From Ministeria vibrans ATCC 50519 (lineage: Eukaryota; Opisthokonta; Filasterea), in contig CALSCP010000524.1 of NCBI GenBank assembly GCA_943704425.1, forward strand, positions 33,847 through 73,323: a DNA stretch of 39,477 bases, read 5' to 3'. The number at the start of each line of letters is the position of its first letter. Within the stretch, counting starts at the first letter, position 1. Positions 11,501 through 24,000 of the stretch are shown in pieces. Made by a program: the position numbers and the translations under genes. A model generated the notes under the pieces. The model was not told where the DNA came from, searched no databases, and saw nothing but the letters and a program-made list of their open reading frames with translations.

Positions 11501-12914
11501 ACGCGAGGCCGCTCACGCCGCCGCAGAGAAGGCCCGTCTGGAGCGGGAACATGAAGAAGCTGTGTGGACGGAAAGCTATGCGTGCCTCGCCGACTTTGAG
11601 CGCTTCTTTGGTCATCCCAATGTGCCCATCGAATGGCCCATGCTTGGCCGCTGGGTTGCCAAGCAGCGCCACGACTACCGCACTTTGGTGCTTCCTCGCG
11701 AACGAACAGACGTATCATAACTTAATATTATTCACACATTGCAAAAAATGCGCTTTCTGATAAAATTCCTTTTTGTAGGCCCTGAATCGCATTGGATTCC
11801 AATGGACTATTCCCAAACCGATCGACGACGATTTTGAATCAATCAAAGTACGCACATAACTTGCAGGAGCGACAAACAAGCAAGCAAGACTCACACAATT
11901 ATCAAAACGAATATAGTTGGAGGTGGGCGAAGGACGGGCTGAGGGCACAGACGCAGAGCACAGACACACGCTGCACATGCTGCTGTGGCAGTGGGGCACC
12001 CTTGCCTCTCTCACCGCTCCTCAGTCCGACACTTTGACTCATTCCCTTCGGCTTCAGAGTGTTATTGAGCGACTCAGACTTAGTCCCGTCTGCCAGAGTG
12101 CTTTTGACTCGCTCAGTGCGATTGCCACGCAGAGTATCAATAGTGCGCGCTTTCAAGAGTCATTTGAGCACAGACGCAATTTGGATTCCCACTCACTCAC
12201 AACCAGACTCAAAGTTAGCACACACACCACACCACAAAGACAAACCACACCACAAAGACACACACACACACACACACAACACCACAAAGACACACATGCA
12301 CACACACACAACACACCACAAAGACGCACACACGCACACAGATGCACACACACACATGCACACACACACATGCACACACACACACATCACATTACAAAGA
12401 CATATACGCATGCGCACACACACACTTACACAACACAGCGAACAAACAGATGAAACTAACAATGTGTGCATGTGTGTAGGAGCGCATTGACAAGGGAGAG
12501 ACACTGGAAGCCATTGAGAGGGACTCTGACCAGACGTTATTTGTGTGGCTCACAATTGTCCGACGAAACAACTCACTCGGGCTCTTGAGCGACTCTCTTG
12601 TACCACACTTGAAAGAAAGACGAAGAAACAAAAAGAAAAACAAACAACTCATTTTTTTGTTTTCTTTGTTTTAGCGTCAGAAACTGGGAGAGCTCGGAGT
12701 TCAATTTGAAGAGACAAAGGAATCAAAGGAGGAAGACCCTACGGCACTGGAGGAGTACTCTATCAATTTGCACTCGGTACGGGCACGCACACACTACTAC
12801 AGATCGATAGCACACGACACACATGCCTTTACACACGATTCCCTTTTACTTCAGTTTTGGATGGGTGCTGTGACGGACGAGCGACTGCACGAACTGAGTT
12901 TGGAAATGCAATGA
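8583..12914 (+). CDS. Six-repeat helicase-associated (HA) domain protein without helicase
   Basis: Six exons (8583-11711, 11779-11847, 11917-12213, 12480-12599, 12675-12776, 12855-12914) join in phase to 1258 aa. The recognisable units follow the HA-domain pattern, with GH-NVP in the middle and W-(V/A)-xx-R later: about residues 48-110 (KHGHANVPRRY), 357-420 (KYGHTRVP, LGRWVARQR), 573-640 (VFGHCNVP), 668-730 (VGNCAVP), 752-820 (YDHANVP) and 992-1066 (FFGHPNVPIEWPMLGRWVAK). The last unit is completed by exon 2, IGFQW. Long Thr/Ser/Ala-rich linkers separate them, with Ala and Thr homopolymers near 11170-11230. HA domains in bacteria and algae are three-helix units, sometimes attached to DEAD/DEAH helicases and probably nucleic-acid binding. 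No helicase motif is visible. The C-terminal 190 residues, on small exons, are unknown and rich in Glu/Leu. Nucleic-acid binding is inferred only. Confidence 0.82.
12214..12479. repeat. Imperfect CA-rich minisatellite filling intron 3 of HA gene
   Basis: This 266-bp intron is nearly all CA-type sequence, with a recurring longer unit containing ACCACAAAGACA around 12230-12330 and later CACACATGCA variants. It sits between a GTTAGC donor and a TGTGTGTAG acceptor. It appears to be a diverged expansion of the CA motif seen in several introns of the window. Confidence 0.8.
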
Positions 12915-12941
12915 ACAGTTAGTGTGTTTTTATATAATGTC
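12915..12941. other. 27-bp convergent intergenic gap
   Basis: The stop of the plus-strand HA gene (12914) and the stop of the minus-strand METTL18 gene (12942) are only 27 bp apart. The 3' UTRs must overlap the opposite gene unless cleavage occurs almost at the stop. The gap is T-rich on the plus strand, with TTTTTATATAAT. No separate terminator motif is visible. Confidence 0.6.
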
Positions 12942-13970
12942 TCAATTATCATCATGTACAATCTCGAGGATCTCTCGCTTGACACCCGAGTGGGTCTGCC
13001 ACACACTGGCAATGCGGAGGGGCGTCAGAGCGCGCACCCGCTGCTCAAACAGGCGGGTGCCGCCTCCGAGTCCAAAGTAGTGAGTTTTGGCTGCAACCAG
13101 AGCGCGTCCTGTCGCGGGCTGCAGCATTGCCTCGGTGAGACGTGCCAGAGTTGCGTGGTGTGCAGTCGAGTAGATGGTCTCCGACATGAGAATGTAGTCA
13201 AAGGGCCCTCCTCCTTGCAACAGCGTCTCCTACACTCTCACACACACACAGAGACACATACAATTGCCGTTGAGCTCCATTGAGTGGTCATGATTGCGTT
13301 GTACTTTTAACGTGGACCAGTCACCAGCGACGAATCGGTGTGCTGAAGGATCGACATTGTTCGCACGACAGTTGGGGACTGTGACGGAGCGTAATACTTC
13401 AACATTGAAGTCCTGGAACGTCACCAGAGCGCCCTGTTGCGCCATGTACACACCAGGAAGACCCGCACCACAGCCCAGCTCGAGAACTCGTTTGCCTGGT
13501 CGAATACAGCGGATGAGAGCAAAAAAGAGAGAGAGGAAAAAAAGTCGTACCGTCATAATCTGACAGCTTTGTGGCAATGTACTCGACAAGATCAAAAGTA
13601 CACTCCCATACCTTGAGACCACCTTCATACACCCCAGGCACAACATCCGACTCGATCCCAAGCGACTCGTCCATCTCTACAAGCGCCTGTGGCGACGGAT
13701 TGCACTTGACCAGCGTCACTGCAAGTGAACAGAGAAGGCCTCTTGTTCAGACGAGCACGACACGAGTCTCCCACCCTCCCACGTACCATGATCCAACTCA
13801 ATGGTAGTGGTATCATCTTCGCCGGCATCAACACTGGACGGGTCAACAACAACGGGCTCCTTTGGTGGCGTGAGGTCGTCATGAGCGTCCGTCGCCGACG
13901 AATCATTCTCAACGGCACCCACCGCCGCCTGATCACCGCCTTCATCGATCTGAAAGTCAAACTTGAACAT
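12942..13970 (-). CDS. METTL18: Protein-histidine methyltransferase METTL18/HPM1
   Basis: The family transfers a methyl group from SAM to a histidine of ribosomal protein uL3 and tunes translation. Minus-strand exons 13970-13787, 13718-13551, 13495-13305 and 13229-12942 join in phase to 276 aa. The N-terminus MFKFDFQI matches the short F-x-F-x-F start of METTL18. Exon 2 ends with VPGVYEGGLKVWECTFDLVE, the hallmark before the SAM fold. Motif I is VLELGCGAGLPGVY, followed by FQDFN and VPNCRANN. Exon 4 has DYILMSETIY and KTHYFGLGGGTRLFEQRV, which match the family's C-terminal half. The donor after DWSTLK (AAA|GTACAA at 13304) was chosen because it alone gives phase 0 into exon 4. Length is shorter than the human protein because the acidic linker is shorter. 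The SAM-binding and family assignment is strong; the substrate is inferred from orthology. Confidence 0.93.
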
Positions 13971-14116
13971 TTCAGGCGGGAGGGGTTTGTTGGTAGGAGA
14001 GTTTGAAAGAAGATTGATGAATTTATCAGATGAAATAAATAATTAATAATGTCAAAATAGCATTTACTGACAGTCTCAAGACACGAAAAAATCGACACAA
14101 CCCCTCTTCAATACAT
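13971..14116. other. Intergenic spacer between mL54 and METTL18, both minus strand
   Basis: This 146-bp stretch combines the 3' UTR of the upstream mL54 gene (stop at 14117) and the 5' region of METTL18. It is AT-rich around 14005-14060. No ORF or RNA gene is recognisable. Confidence 0.45.
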
Positions 14117-14849
14117 TTACATTCCTTTAGTAAGCTTCATCCTGACATTGTTCGCCTTGATTCGCATCTTGCGCTCGGCGCGCATCTTCTGACGGCCCAT
14201 TGGAAGCTCCTCAAAGGGTGGCTTGGGGTCGGTGAGCGACCACAGCCACTCGGGGTATTCTTCGTCCGGTCGTGTCATCACATCGCTCGTCTGCTCCGCC
14301 AGTGTCGTAATGTTACGCACCGGTCGAGGGACGTGGTCACCACTCTCCAAAATGGGTGAGACCCACGCTGCAAGAGTGGACACACTCAATCAGACGATTC
14401 CTTTCATTCACTCCCGTACCCAACACACACACACACACATATATATACAATATATATATACACCCCTCCACAACCACACATACACACATACCCCTCCACA
14501 GTCACAGTCACACACGCAGACACACAGACATACACTATTCTTCACTCTCTCATTCCACTAAAACAGAACCAATAGTACACCTCAAAAATTAATCCACACA
14601 TACGCACACACATACACACATACACACAGCCACGGCCCACGTGCACTCGCGTACACCCACACGCACACAGACAGCGAGACAGACAGGCAGACAGTCACAC
14701 ATCCTCACTGTACCTTTCTTCTCCTCCTCCGCTCCCTCACTGCCCGCAGCGGCCGGCTTTGCCGCTGCCTTTGCAGCAAAACCCTGCCATCTTGCCATCA
14801 CAGGGTGCTGCGCCAGCACCGCTAACCTCCTTGTCACCATCGACGACAT
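14117..14849 (-). CDS. MRPL54: Mitochondrial large ribosomal subunit protein mL54
   Basis: A nuclear-encoded component of the mitochondrial ribosome. Two exons, 14849-14714 and 14367-14117 on the minus strand, give 128 aa. Exon 1 starts MSSMVTRRLAVLAQHPVMAR and is Arg/Ala-rich without acids, as expected of a mitochondrial targeting peptide. An Ala/Glu/Lys linker follows. Exon 2 contains EEYPEWLWSL, the conserved core of the mL54/L37 family, then a basic tail ending IKANNVRMKLTKGM. The size suits the family. The intron (14713-14368) is filled with CA and TA repeats. An alternative start is the second ATG at 14840. Confidence 0.88.
14418..14660. repeat. CA/TA-rich simple sequence in the mL54 intron
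   Basis: Within the intron 14713-14368, bases 14418-14470 hold CA and TATATA runs, and 14590-14660 hold ACACATACACACA variants. These are imperfect dinucleotide repeats with no coding potential. Confidence 0.75.
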
Positions 14850-15070
14850 CAGTTTTTTTTTTCGCCACTCCAAAAGGAAAAATTCGTCAAATCAAGCCAG
14901 TAGTGCTCGCTCACACCCAAACGGATCAATCAAGCGCAGCTCAAAAGTCAAATGGGGTAAGTAGCGGAAAACAAAAGAAAGAATAATGAATAAAAAAGTT
15001 TGATCTTTTTCTTCAATGATCAATCACATTCATTCATTGTTCTCCCTCCCCGATCTCTCTCCTCCGATTG
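14850..15070. promoter_or_regulatory. Divergent promoter region, mL54 and WDFY3-like gene
   Basis: The 221 bp between the mL54 start (14849, minus) and the BEACH gene start (15071, plus) must carry both promoters. A T10 run lies at 14853-14862 and AT-rich sequence near 14980-15020. A CTCTCC-rich stretch at 15040-15065 precedes the BEACH ATG. No named motif was recognised. Confidence 0.5.
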
Positions 15071-18000
15071 ATGAATTGGGTCAAGTCGCTTGTGAAGCAA
15101 GCGCGAGGCGAGGAGGGAAACGATGAGCGATCTGACGACACCAAAAATATTCCCACGCCAAATGTCGCACCAGTCGACAGCCTCAACCCATTTGTCGCCC
15201 CACCAGGCTCCGGCCAGCAGCAGCCGGCCCAAGCGTCCCAGGGCGCGTCCGAGTCGGCCGCTATCCAGCGCATGAGCGACGCGCGAGCCATTCTTCAACT
15301 CAAAACAACCGCCGCCGAGCTCCCGCACCTGTCGGACAGTGACCGCGCGCGCAGACTCGCCACCATTGCGCCCATGTTTGCGCGTGTCTTTGCCACCACC
15401 CCTGTCAACATTGTAGGCCCAGTCGGTTTCCTTTAGACTCCTCTCACAATTTTTTTTTTCTTCGTCTCTTTCGCTTCCATTGCAGGTCGAATCAAAGTTT
15501 GGTGACACGCGTACGCTCGCCTACTACATTGCAAGAAGGCTCGGTGCCGAAGTGACGCGTCGGGCCAAGAACCAGTCGCGTGCAGACGCCGCCAGGGCCA
15601 TCTTGATGTTTCTGGCTCAGGACACTTTTGGTCATAACCTCGTCGCTTGTCTGAGCATCCTGTGTCCTGCTGGCCAGGCCGCAAGTAGCTCCACCCTCGA
15701 GGTATGTGTTTTCTCAAGCTACCCTCTTCATCTTCTTATCGCTATTCTGTTGTTGTTATTGTTTTGTTGTTGCTCCTCTTTTTGACTGCGTCCACAGGCC
15801 ATTGCTCAGGCCTCCTTGCCCTCCACTCTCGTCAAGACTCTCTACCTCTTTGTCGACTTGCCTTCCTCCAGCGAACTTGAGCCACTTGTCGCGAGCGTGG
15901 GCAACTCACTGCGCATCATTGCCCTACACCTGTGCGATACGTCCGCGACCGTCACCGACCTTGTCAAGACCGACACGCTCTGGCGTCTCTTCTGGACACT
16001 CGGACTCGCCTGTCCCGCGCACAACCACATCTGGCTTATAATCACACGCGACACAATGGTTGCACTCGGTCGCAGCGGCACCGCCAGTGCCATGCTCGTG
16101 CGCTACATCCACGAGAAGTCTGTTCCTCCCGCCGGCACCCGTGGCTGCATTCCTTCGTGCATTCGGGCCATTCGCAAATTGCACAAATCCGACTCACAAG
16201 GCGCCGCTCAGACATTTGCTTCGCTTGCTACATTTGTCGCCGAAAGTAGTCGCCAAAGTGACATTCTCTTGCACGACTTTGAACACGAAGGGGGCTACAC
16301 CCTTCTGACCGAGCTTATCGTGGAGTTTGGTGCCGAGCACACTCCCACCGCAACGCCCGTGCTCATTGACCTGCTCCGCGCGGTGGCATGCATGAGTTTG
16401 CGTGGTCCTCGTCCCATTGTGCCCACTCTCGATGGCATCAACCTCGAGTTTCAATCGCGTGGCTTTGGTGTCCCTCTGCCCGCGCGCGACGCTGAGTCCT
16501 TGCGCAACACCACCGCGTTCAATTGCCTTCACACAGCCATTCTCAGCGGCTCCCTCTCCCCCACCGCCTGCAACGTTGCCCTTGACACCATGTTTCAAAC
16601 TTACACCGCAGACGCTTCAAACTACTTTGTCCTCGAGCGCTCGCACACCCTCGCCATTCTCCTGCAGCGCCTCGACTCGCTCGCGGTCGAGGCACGCCGG
16701 CGTGTCTGCAAAATGCTCGAGTACGTCGTCTGCTCACTCGACTTTGTACCCTTCCCCGAGTTCATGACCCTTTCGAGCATGCTCTCCAGCCAAGACACCA
16801 GCCTTGCCACGCGCTCCCTCGCCCTCCACACCATGGGCAAGTTTGTCAACTTTGACTCAAAGTTTAAAAATGTCTGTCGCGAAGTGGGTCTTCTCGACGT
16901 ACTCAGCAACGGCATTCAGACGTATGCCACGTCGTCTCAGTGCAGCGCACCCGATTTAGCTTCCTTGCATCAGCGACAGTTGCAACTACAGCAGCAGCTG
17001 TCTCGCGACATTGATGAGTGTGAAAGCGACGAGCACGGCACTGTGTCCGCACGCGACTATTTTGAACAGCAGGTCGACTGTCTGGCCATGTTGCTCCGTG
17101 GCAATCTCGCCAATGTCGAGGTGTTTCTCAAGAGCGGTGGTGCGCTGGCCGTCTATAACATGCTGCCCATCGACGCCGCACGTCCCGCTGTCTTGCGCAT
17201 TGTACGTCGTCTCGTCGCCGAAGACTCCACCATGAGTCGCGGCGACATGGGCCGTCTGCTCGAAGTAATGCAGTCGGCGCCCCAAGACAAGGTTGCAATG
17301 CGCCAGGATATTCTTCAGTGTCTCTGTGGCATGCTCAAGGACAACGTGCATGCCGCCGACGCTTTTCGCGACGCCGGTGGCTTCGTCTACGTCGTCAGCA
17401 TCCTGGTGGCCATGGAGAATGCTGTGGCGCCCCCCACCACCGACGAAACTCAGACGAGCACAACACCAACAGCACCCACTCCCACCGCTACTGACTCTCT
17501 CGTGTCCATCATTGACGATGGTCTTCATCTTGCCCAAATCCGCGACGCAAAAATGGATCTGGTGTGCACGGCACTCAAGACAGTGACGCTTGCTATGCGC
17601 GGCAACCTTGCTAACCAAATTTACTTTCGCGAAGTCATTGGCTACAGTTCGTTGCAGGACGCTCTCAGACTCTTGGGAGCACTTCGTGAGGACTCCAAGG
17701 CGATCCTCTTGCTTGAGGCGCTCTTGGACTTCGCATCGGACACCATCACACCCTTTGATCGAGGCACCACCACACTACCCTGGGCCACCAACGCACCCAA
17801 CACCGCCACAACCACACCCACCAAGGAGCAGACCCATTCACCCGTCTCCCCAACCGCACCTTCCATCCCCCCTCCTCCTTCATCGTCCAGTGACGACACC
17901 CCCTTCGATGCGTCTCTAGAATCCGATCGAAGTCCCGATACCACCGCCACAGCAACTTCGGCAGCAGTACCTTCACCGTTGCCTTCCGGTCGACGTGCTT

Positions 18001-21000
18001 CCAATGCGCATGGGTCATCGTCGCTTTCCCTAACCATTTTTGAGACACCTAATATGCTTCCCGTGCCCGCGCGTCTTGCCGGATCCTCCTCTACACGCAC
18101 TCCAATTTCGCCACTCACTGCCGCCTCTAGTCTCACCGACAAGAATCCCTTTGTCATCGTCGACAGTCCCAGCACCAATGCTGCCAAGGTACCAACCTAC
18201 CTGTCGTCGTCACCAGCCGTGGCGTCAGCCCCAGTGACAACTGCGTCTACCGCCACTACCACCTCCGAGACTGCCAATCCCTTTTTGCTTGCCACACCTA
18301 CTGCCAAGACTCCGCTTGTGTTTGCCTCAGGAAAGTCAACGACTACCATCACTCCCACTGGCACTTCCACTCCTGCTAAAACATTGGCCACGCGTTCCTC
18401 CTCCTCCTTGTCGGTCGTGTCTGCGTCCAATAAGAAGATCTCACCCATTGTCAACAGCGATCCCTTTTGCGTCCTCATTCGCCTTCTGAGTGAGTCGAGC
18501 GTCGCCGTTCAGAGCACCCTTCTCGACAACATACTGGCGTATCTGGAGAACCGCGTGTCGCAAGAGGTTCTTGCCGGCTCACCCCTGTGTCAGCTCATCA
18601 CGAGCATTTTTGGTCAGGTGCTGCTGGACAGTGCGGACCCTCGAAGTGCCAAACTTATGGCGATCATTGAACGCGTTGCGTCGCTACATTTCTCGCCGGG
18701 TTGCTCACGTAGTCTCTTTCGTCTGCACCTCGGCGATACGCTCGTCGACTGTGATGTTGTGCCCAGTCGCACGGCGGCTCTACAGTTGCGCACCATCGAA
18801 GCCATGGAGCGCATGGCGCTCTCACAGGAACACGTCGCCTCGGTGACCTTTGACATGTCGGGCGATGGCTACGCGTGTGTGCAGGTACCGTCGCTTGGCG
18901 ATCGTTCGTGGCCTCCGAGCAGCGGCCTTACCTTTGTGGCGCATGTGCGCATCATCAAAGCGTCCGCTGAAGACCATCCCATTCGTCTGCTCACCTTCAT
19001 CGAAGACAGCAAGGTGGGCGCCAGTGTTTTCATTCACAACCGCGATCGTCATTTGCATGTGCGCACCGATCCGAGTCAGGCTGCTGTCGTCTTTTCAGGC
19101 TGCACCTTTGACACGGACCGCTGGTACCACATTGGCGTGGTTCTATCGCGACACCGACTCAAAGGCAGCACTGCAACACTCTATGTGGACGGCTACTCTG
19201 TCGAGATGCACAAGGTTCCCTATCTGAGCAGCTCGAGCGCCGACACGGTGGGCGTTGTCATTGGCACGAATCAGCGTGATCGACGGGTCTCGTCGCTTTG
19301 TTGGCAAATGGGCGCCGCTTACATTCTCGACGAGTCCCTGCCGCCTGCTTCCATTGCGGTCATGAATCACGTTGGTCATGGTTACGCCGCCAATTTTCAG
19401 TCGTCCCTTCGGGGCTTCCAAACCAACGAACTCTACTGCGCTACCAATCTCACTAGTGCTCTCAAGGCAGTTGCCACAGGCGATGTCGTTGCCGTTGCCA
19501 CACACACGCGTAGCGGTAGTGGCGGCGGTGGTGCGGCCGCCGGCGGCAGTCGCAGCGGGGCTGGCGGTGGGGCTCGTGGCCCTGGTGGCAGTGGTGCAGG
19601 TGGCAACACGGGCTCGAGCGGCGCACACACTCCCGTGCTTTTTGGTGTTGAAGCATCCGATGTGGTTGCTGCGAGCACCACACTCTCGCTGGCGCATTAT
19701 TCGGCGCCACTCCTTTCCGAAGACCACATTGTGTTTGCGTTTGCGCCACACAACGTGCGCCACCTGACCGTTTCGAAACTGTTGCAGCAGTACGGCACGT
19801 CGCTGAACAAGGCGACCGTCGACTACCTGACCTTCCTCGACATGGGGCATGTGGGCTCCGAGCCTGCAGTGCCCCTGATGCTCAACTCATCGTCTCTTGC
19901 ATCCACCACCACGGCCTCACATTCACTAGTGGCCCTTGTCCATGGCGCTGCTCGCCCTTTTCTCCCATGCAGCATTGCCGACAGTATCGCCAGCATTGGT
20001 GGTGTCAGCGTTCTCTTGGCCCTCGTGCGCGATGCCGAGACGGCTTCCGCGCTGCGTGCCAGCATGGGCATTCTGGTCCACTGTCTGCGGCACCACCCAC
20101 GTAACACCGTTGACATGGAGCGCACAAATGGGTTCATCACCCTCGCGTCGATGTTGCGCGAGAAACGCAAGCTCCTCACGCTCGACGTGCTTCAGCTCAT
20201 TATGTTGCTCGTGGGCCACGTGCCCGGCGACCGCTCAGCCTCGGTCATTGCCAATCCCATTGCCTTTTACCACCTGCTGCTCGATTACGACGTGTGGCGC
20301 GGCACCGACGTTGCCATGCAGCGTCATCTTTTTCATTTTGTGTACGATCTTGTGCGCCACTCGCGCCACGCCGTCTTCAACGTGGCCAAAATGGTCCGCA
20401 TGCGCATCATCCAGCGTCTGTTGTTCATGCTACGCGATGAGAGCATGCCCGACAAGGTCACCCAGTCGCTTGTGTCCGTCATTGAGATGCTCCTTGAAAT
20501 CGACTTGCGTCCCGAGTGGCTGCGCGCCGTCGGCAACTTTTTGCTTACCACACTCAATCCAGACGTGGGCAGTGGTGACAGCATGCTTGCGGCTGCTCCC
20601 GTTGCTTGGGGTTCGCGTGCCACCACCGCTGTGTTCATTCCGGCGCTCACAGCACGCAAGATTGCCATTCGCGAACTCATGTTGGGCTCGCTCTTCAATC
20701 TGGTACAGCTGGCGCCGCCCGAGGCCAACGCTGCGGAGCGCATGTGTGCATCTCTCAGCCTTGACTGGGTACTTATGTTTGTCAACCAGTGTGTGTGCAC
20801 CACGACTGTTGTCTTTGCAATGCGACTGTTGGCCGTTCTTCTGCCGCACGCCTCAAAGCAGATGCTCACCAAGTTTAATCGTGGCGCCTACACGCTGCTG
20901 GCGCACTCTCTTGTTGCCCATGCCGGCTGTCATCAACTGTATTACACTCTACTGGCCATGCTCTTTGGCGTACCCATTGCGGACGTGCCCTACGGTGCCT

Positions 21001-24000
21001 CCTTTGAGTACAACACGCTTACGGCCATCTTTGAAGGATCACCGCTGGCGTCGCCGGCCGCGCACGCCATTCACGTGGCCGCAAAGCGTGGCGAAGTATC
21101 CGATGCGCTCTCTAGCAAAGTGTATGCCCAGCCCACGGGTGGCATGAATGTCTCTCATCCCGAATTCCTCAGTGTTCTCATGGCCATGTCGGCGGCCGTG
21201 GTGCAAGCGAATGCAGACGCAAGCGACACGCGCCTTATTGTCGAAGCGGGTGTTCCTCTCATTGTCGAGACCACGGCCTCCACGACTCGCTCCAGTCGTT
21301 CCAGTTCGTTCCTCAGTGCTTCCGGAGGAACGATCACGACCGTGGCGACAACCACGGGGGCCGCCGCGCGACCGCCACCCGCTTCGCCATTGGAGCAAAA
21401 GGGATATCACACACCTCCATCGACGCCGGATCGAAGCAGCATCAACAGCGCAGGCAGTGCGACCACGTTGTCATCGTTGCGTCCCGCCAGTGCCATCAGC
21501 GTGAGCGTCTCGAGCGACGACCGTGATCGCATGCCGGCCACGCTTGTGCGATTTCTTGCTTTTGTGCACGGTCGCTCTGCAGCCTGTGCCGAGCTTATGG
21601 GCCGCGTTGAGTCGGTGCAGACCATTGCCAGCGTGCTCTTCTCGCGCATTGGCACCGTCGCATCGGCGTCGTCCAATGCGACTGGGAGCGACGCGCACAC
21701 CACCGAAGCTGCCGTCGAGCTGTGCTTTCACGGCGGCCATGTTGCCGCGGAGGCTGTCATTGCGTTCCTTGTGCAGATCGTCCTCGACAATTTCCGTCTG
21801 CCCGCCCCCAAGTTTGTCCTGCTACTCGAGGCGGTGCTTGAGTCGGGACCTGGCTGTCGCGGCACCGATCTTGCTGCGTACCAGACGGCCGTGTTGCGTG
21901 CACTTCTTGATGTGGTGTGTCATCGTCAGGCGCTGTGGATTATACTCCGAAGCAACACGAAGGCAGTTGCGTCGGTGCCGCTATGCCTTCAGGCCATGGT
22001 CGAGGCGGCCGTGTTGGGCACCTTTTTGGAGGGTTCCATTGGCGCCATTGGCTATGCATCGCGTCTTGTCGACCGTGCACTCAGCGAGCGCGAGTTTGTC
22101 AAGCCTCTTGGGTCGATTTTTGATGCGCTCTGTCGCCAACTCAACCACTGTGCGTTGCTCGTGTGCGGCGACTCGGGCCCGGCGATTCGCGATGACGCAC
22201 TCTCGACGCTGTTGGTGCACTCGCGTACACTCTTTAGCAAGGACAACGTCGTTGATGGCAGTGATTTGTTGTCGTTTCTCTGCGTGCGTCTCAAAGAGGC
22301 ACTCTGGTCCTTTTCCGTCGACGACATTGGCAAGGAGCGTGTTAAGCTCATTTGCAAAGTGTGGCAAGTGATGTTGCAGCGACAGGGACCGCGTGTGCGC
22401 GATTTGCTGCGCTACCGTGCTCAGAAGCAGGCAAATCTTCTGGATGTGTACACGCGTGGCTACGATTTGCTGGTGAGCGGTGATCTGAAGGGGTTTTTTG
22501 CGTTCCAACGAGCGCGCCGTCAAGAGATTGCTGTTGTCTTTGACGCGTCGCTTGTGCCGCGTGTGTCGACACGCGCTCAGGCTGATGCGCGTGGTGTCGG
22601 GGAACTCTCGGCGGCGACTCAGGCGCGTCTTGTGAGTCGTGAACAGCGTCGGGTGCGACGCGCGTACGCCGAAGCGGAGCAGGTGCGAGGGCAAGAGCAG
22701 CGCCACATTAGCTATTGCGTTGGCGTGGCACGCCAAGAGTATCTGTCGTACACACGCACGGGCAACAGCATTGCCGATGTACGTCAGTATGTGCGCGGGG
22801 TGTGGGGCAAGCTGCAGCGATCGCTCACGCGAGAGCGCGCCCTCTTTGGACCCGACCATGCTTCACCCATTGCCAAGTACGAACGTGACTCCACCGAAGG
22901 ACCTAATCGTGTAATGCTCAAGTTTATTGGCAACGAACGCTTCTACGACGACTACCCCGATTTTAATCTGGGCGACTTGGGACTCGACGCGCCCTCCATC
23001 TCTGTGGATATCTCCGTCGACACCATTGACATTCAAGATGCGCAACGGCAGCAGCTAGAGCAGGAGCAGGAGCAGCAGCAGCAGCAACAACAACAACAGC
23101 AACAGCAGCAGTTGGGTTTAAGTGCGGCGGAGATTGAACATCGACGATCGCGTCCTCGCTCGCGACACTCTCAGGCATTTCGCCGTCGCTCCTCCATGTT
23201 GGAGCAGATGCGTGTCTCGCAAGAAGAGTCATTGACAGATGCGCAGACGACAGGAGCAACATCGACATCGAATAGTGCAACGACGGGTACTGCGGCGACA
23301 GCGACAGCGGCTGCTGCTGCTGCAGTGCCTGGCGTGGCGACGCTCACTTCTCTCGACGAACTCGAAGAACTCATCGGTCAGGAGGGTGCGGAGGAAGATG
23401 CACATGAAGAAGGGGGTGACGGAGAAGAGGCGGACGAAGGGAAAGCCGATGATGGCAAAGTGGGTGACGAAGATGAAGAGGACGACGACGAAGAGGCGGA
23501 GTATGTGAATGCCGATTTGGCCGATGGAGGTGGGTTTGATGGACTTGCGAGCAACGACGATTCGGAGTCCAAGGTGAGTCGATTGCTCGAGCCAGGGGAT
23601 CGTATTAAGCGCAGCTACAACAGTGCACGTGTGGCCGGCCTGGACGTGTTCAATGCGCTTTTGCTGTTCTGCACGCACGCCGTGTACCTCATTGACGACT
23701 ACTGTGTGGCGCCCAATGGGGACATTGTCGAGGTGTCTACCCTGGGCGACTCGTTTGTGCCGGTGGTGCCGCCACAGGACGACCAGACGTCGCTGCCGTC
23801 GTCGTCGTTATCGTCGTCGTCGGCGGCGACCGCGAAGAAGCGTGGTGCGGGTGCGACGCCCCGTGTGATACGATGGCAACATGAGGACATTTGCGAGGTG
23901 CACAAGCGACGCTATCTGTTGCAGAAGCGCGCACTTGAGGTGTTCTCGGCGGACGGACGCAACACACTGCTGTCGCTGCGCTACGAGGACTACAACGAGT

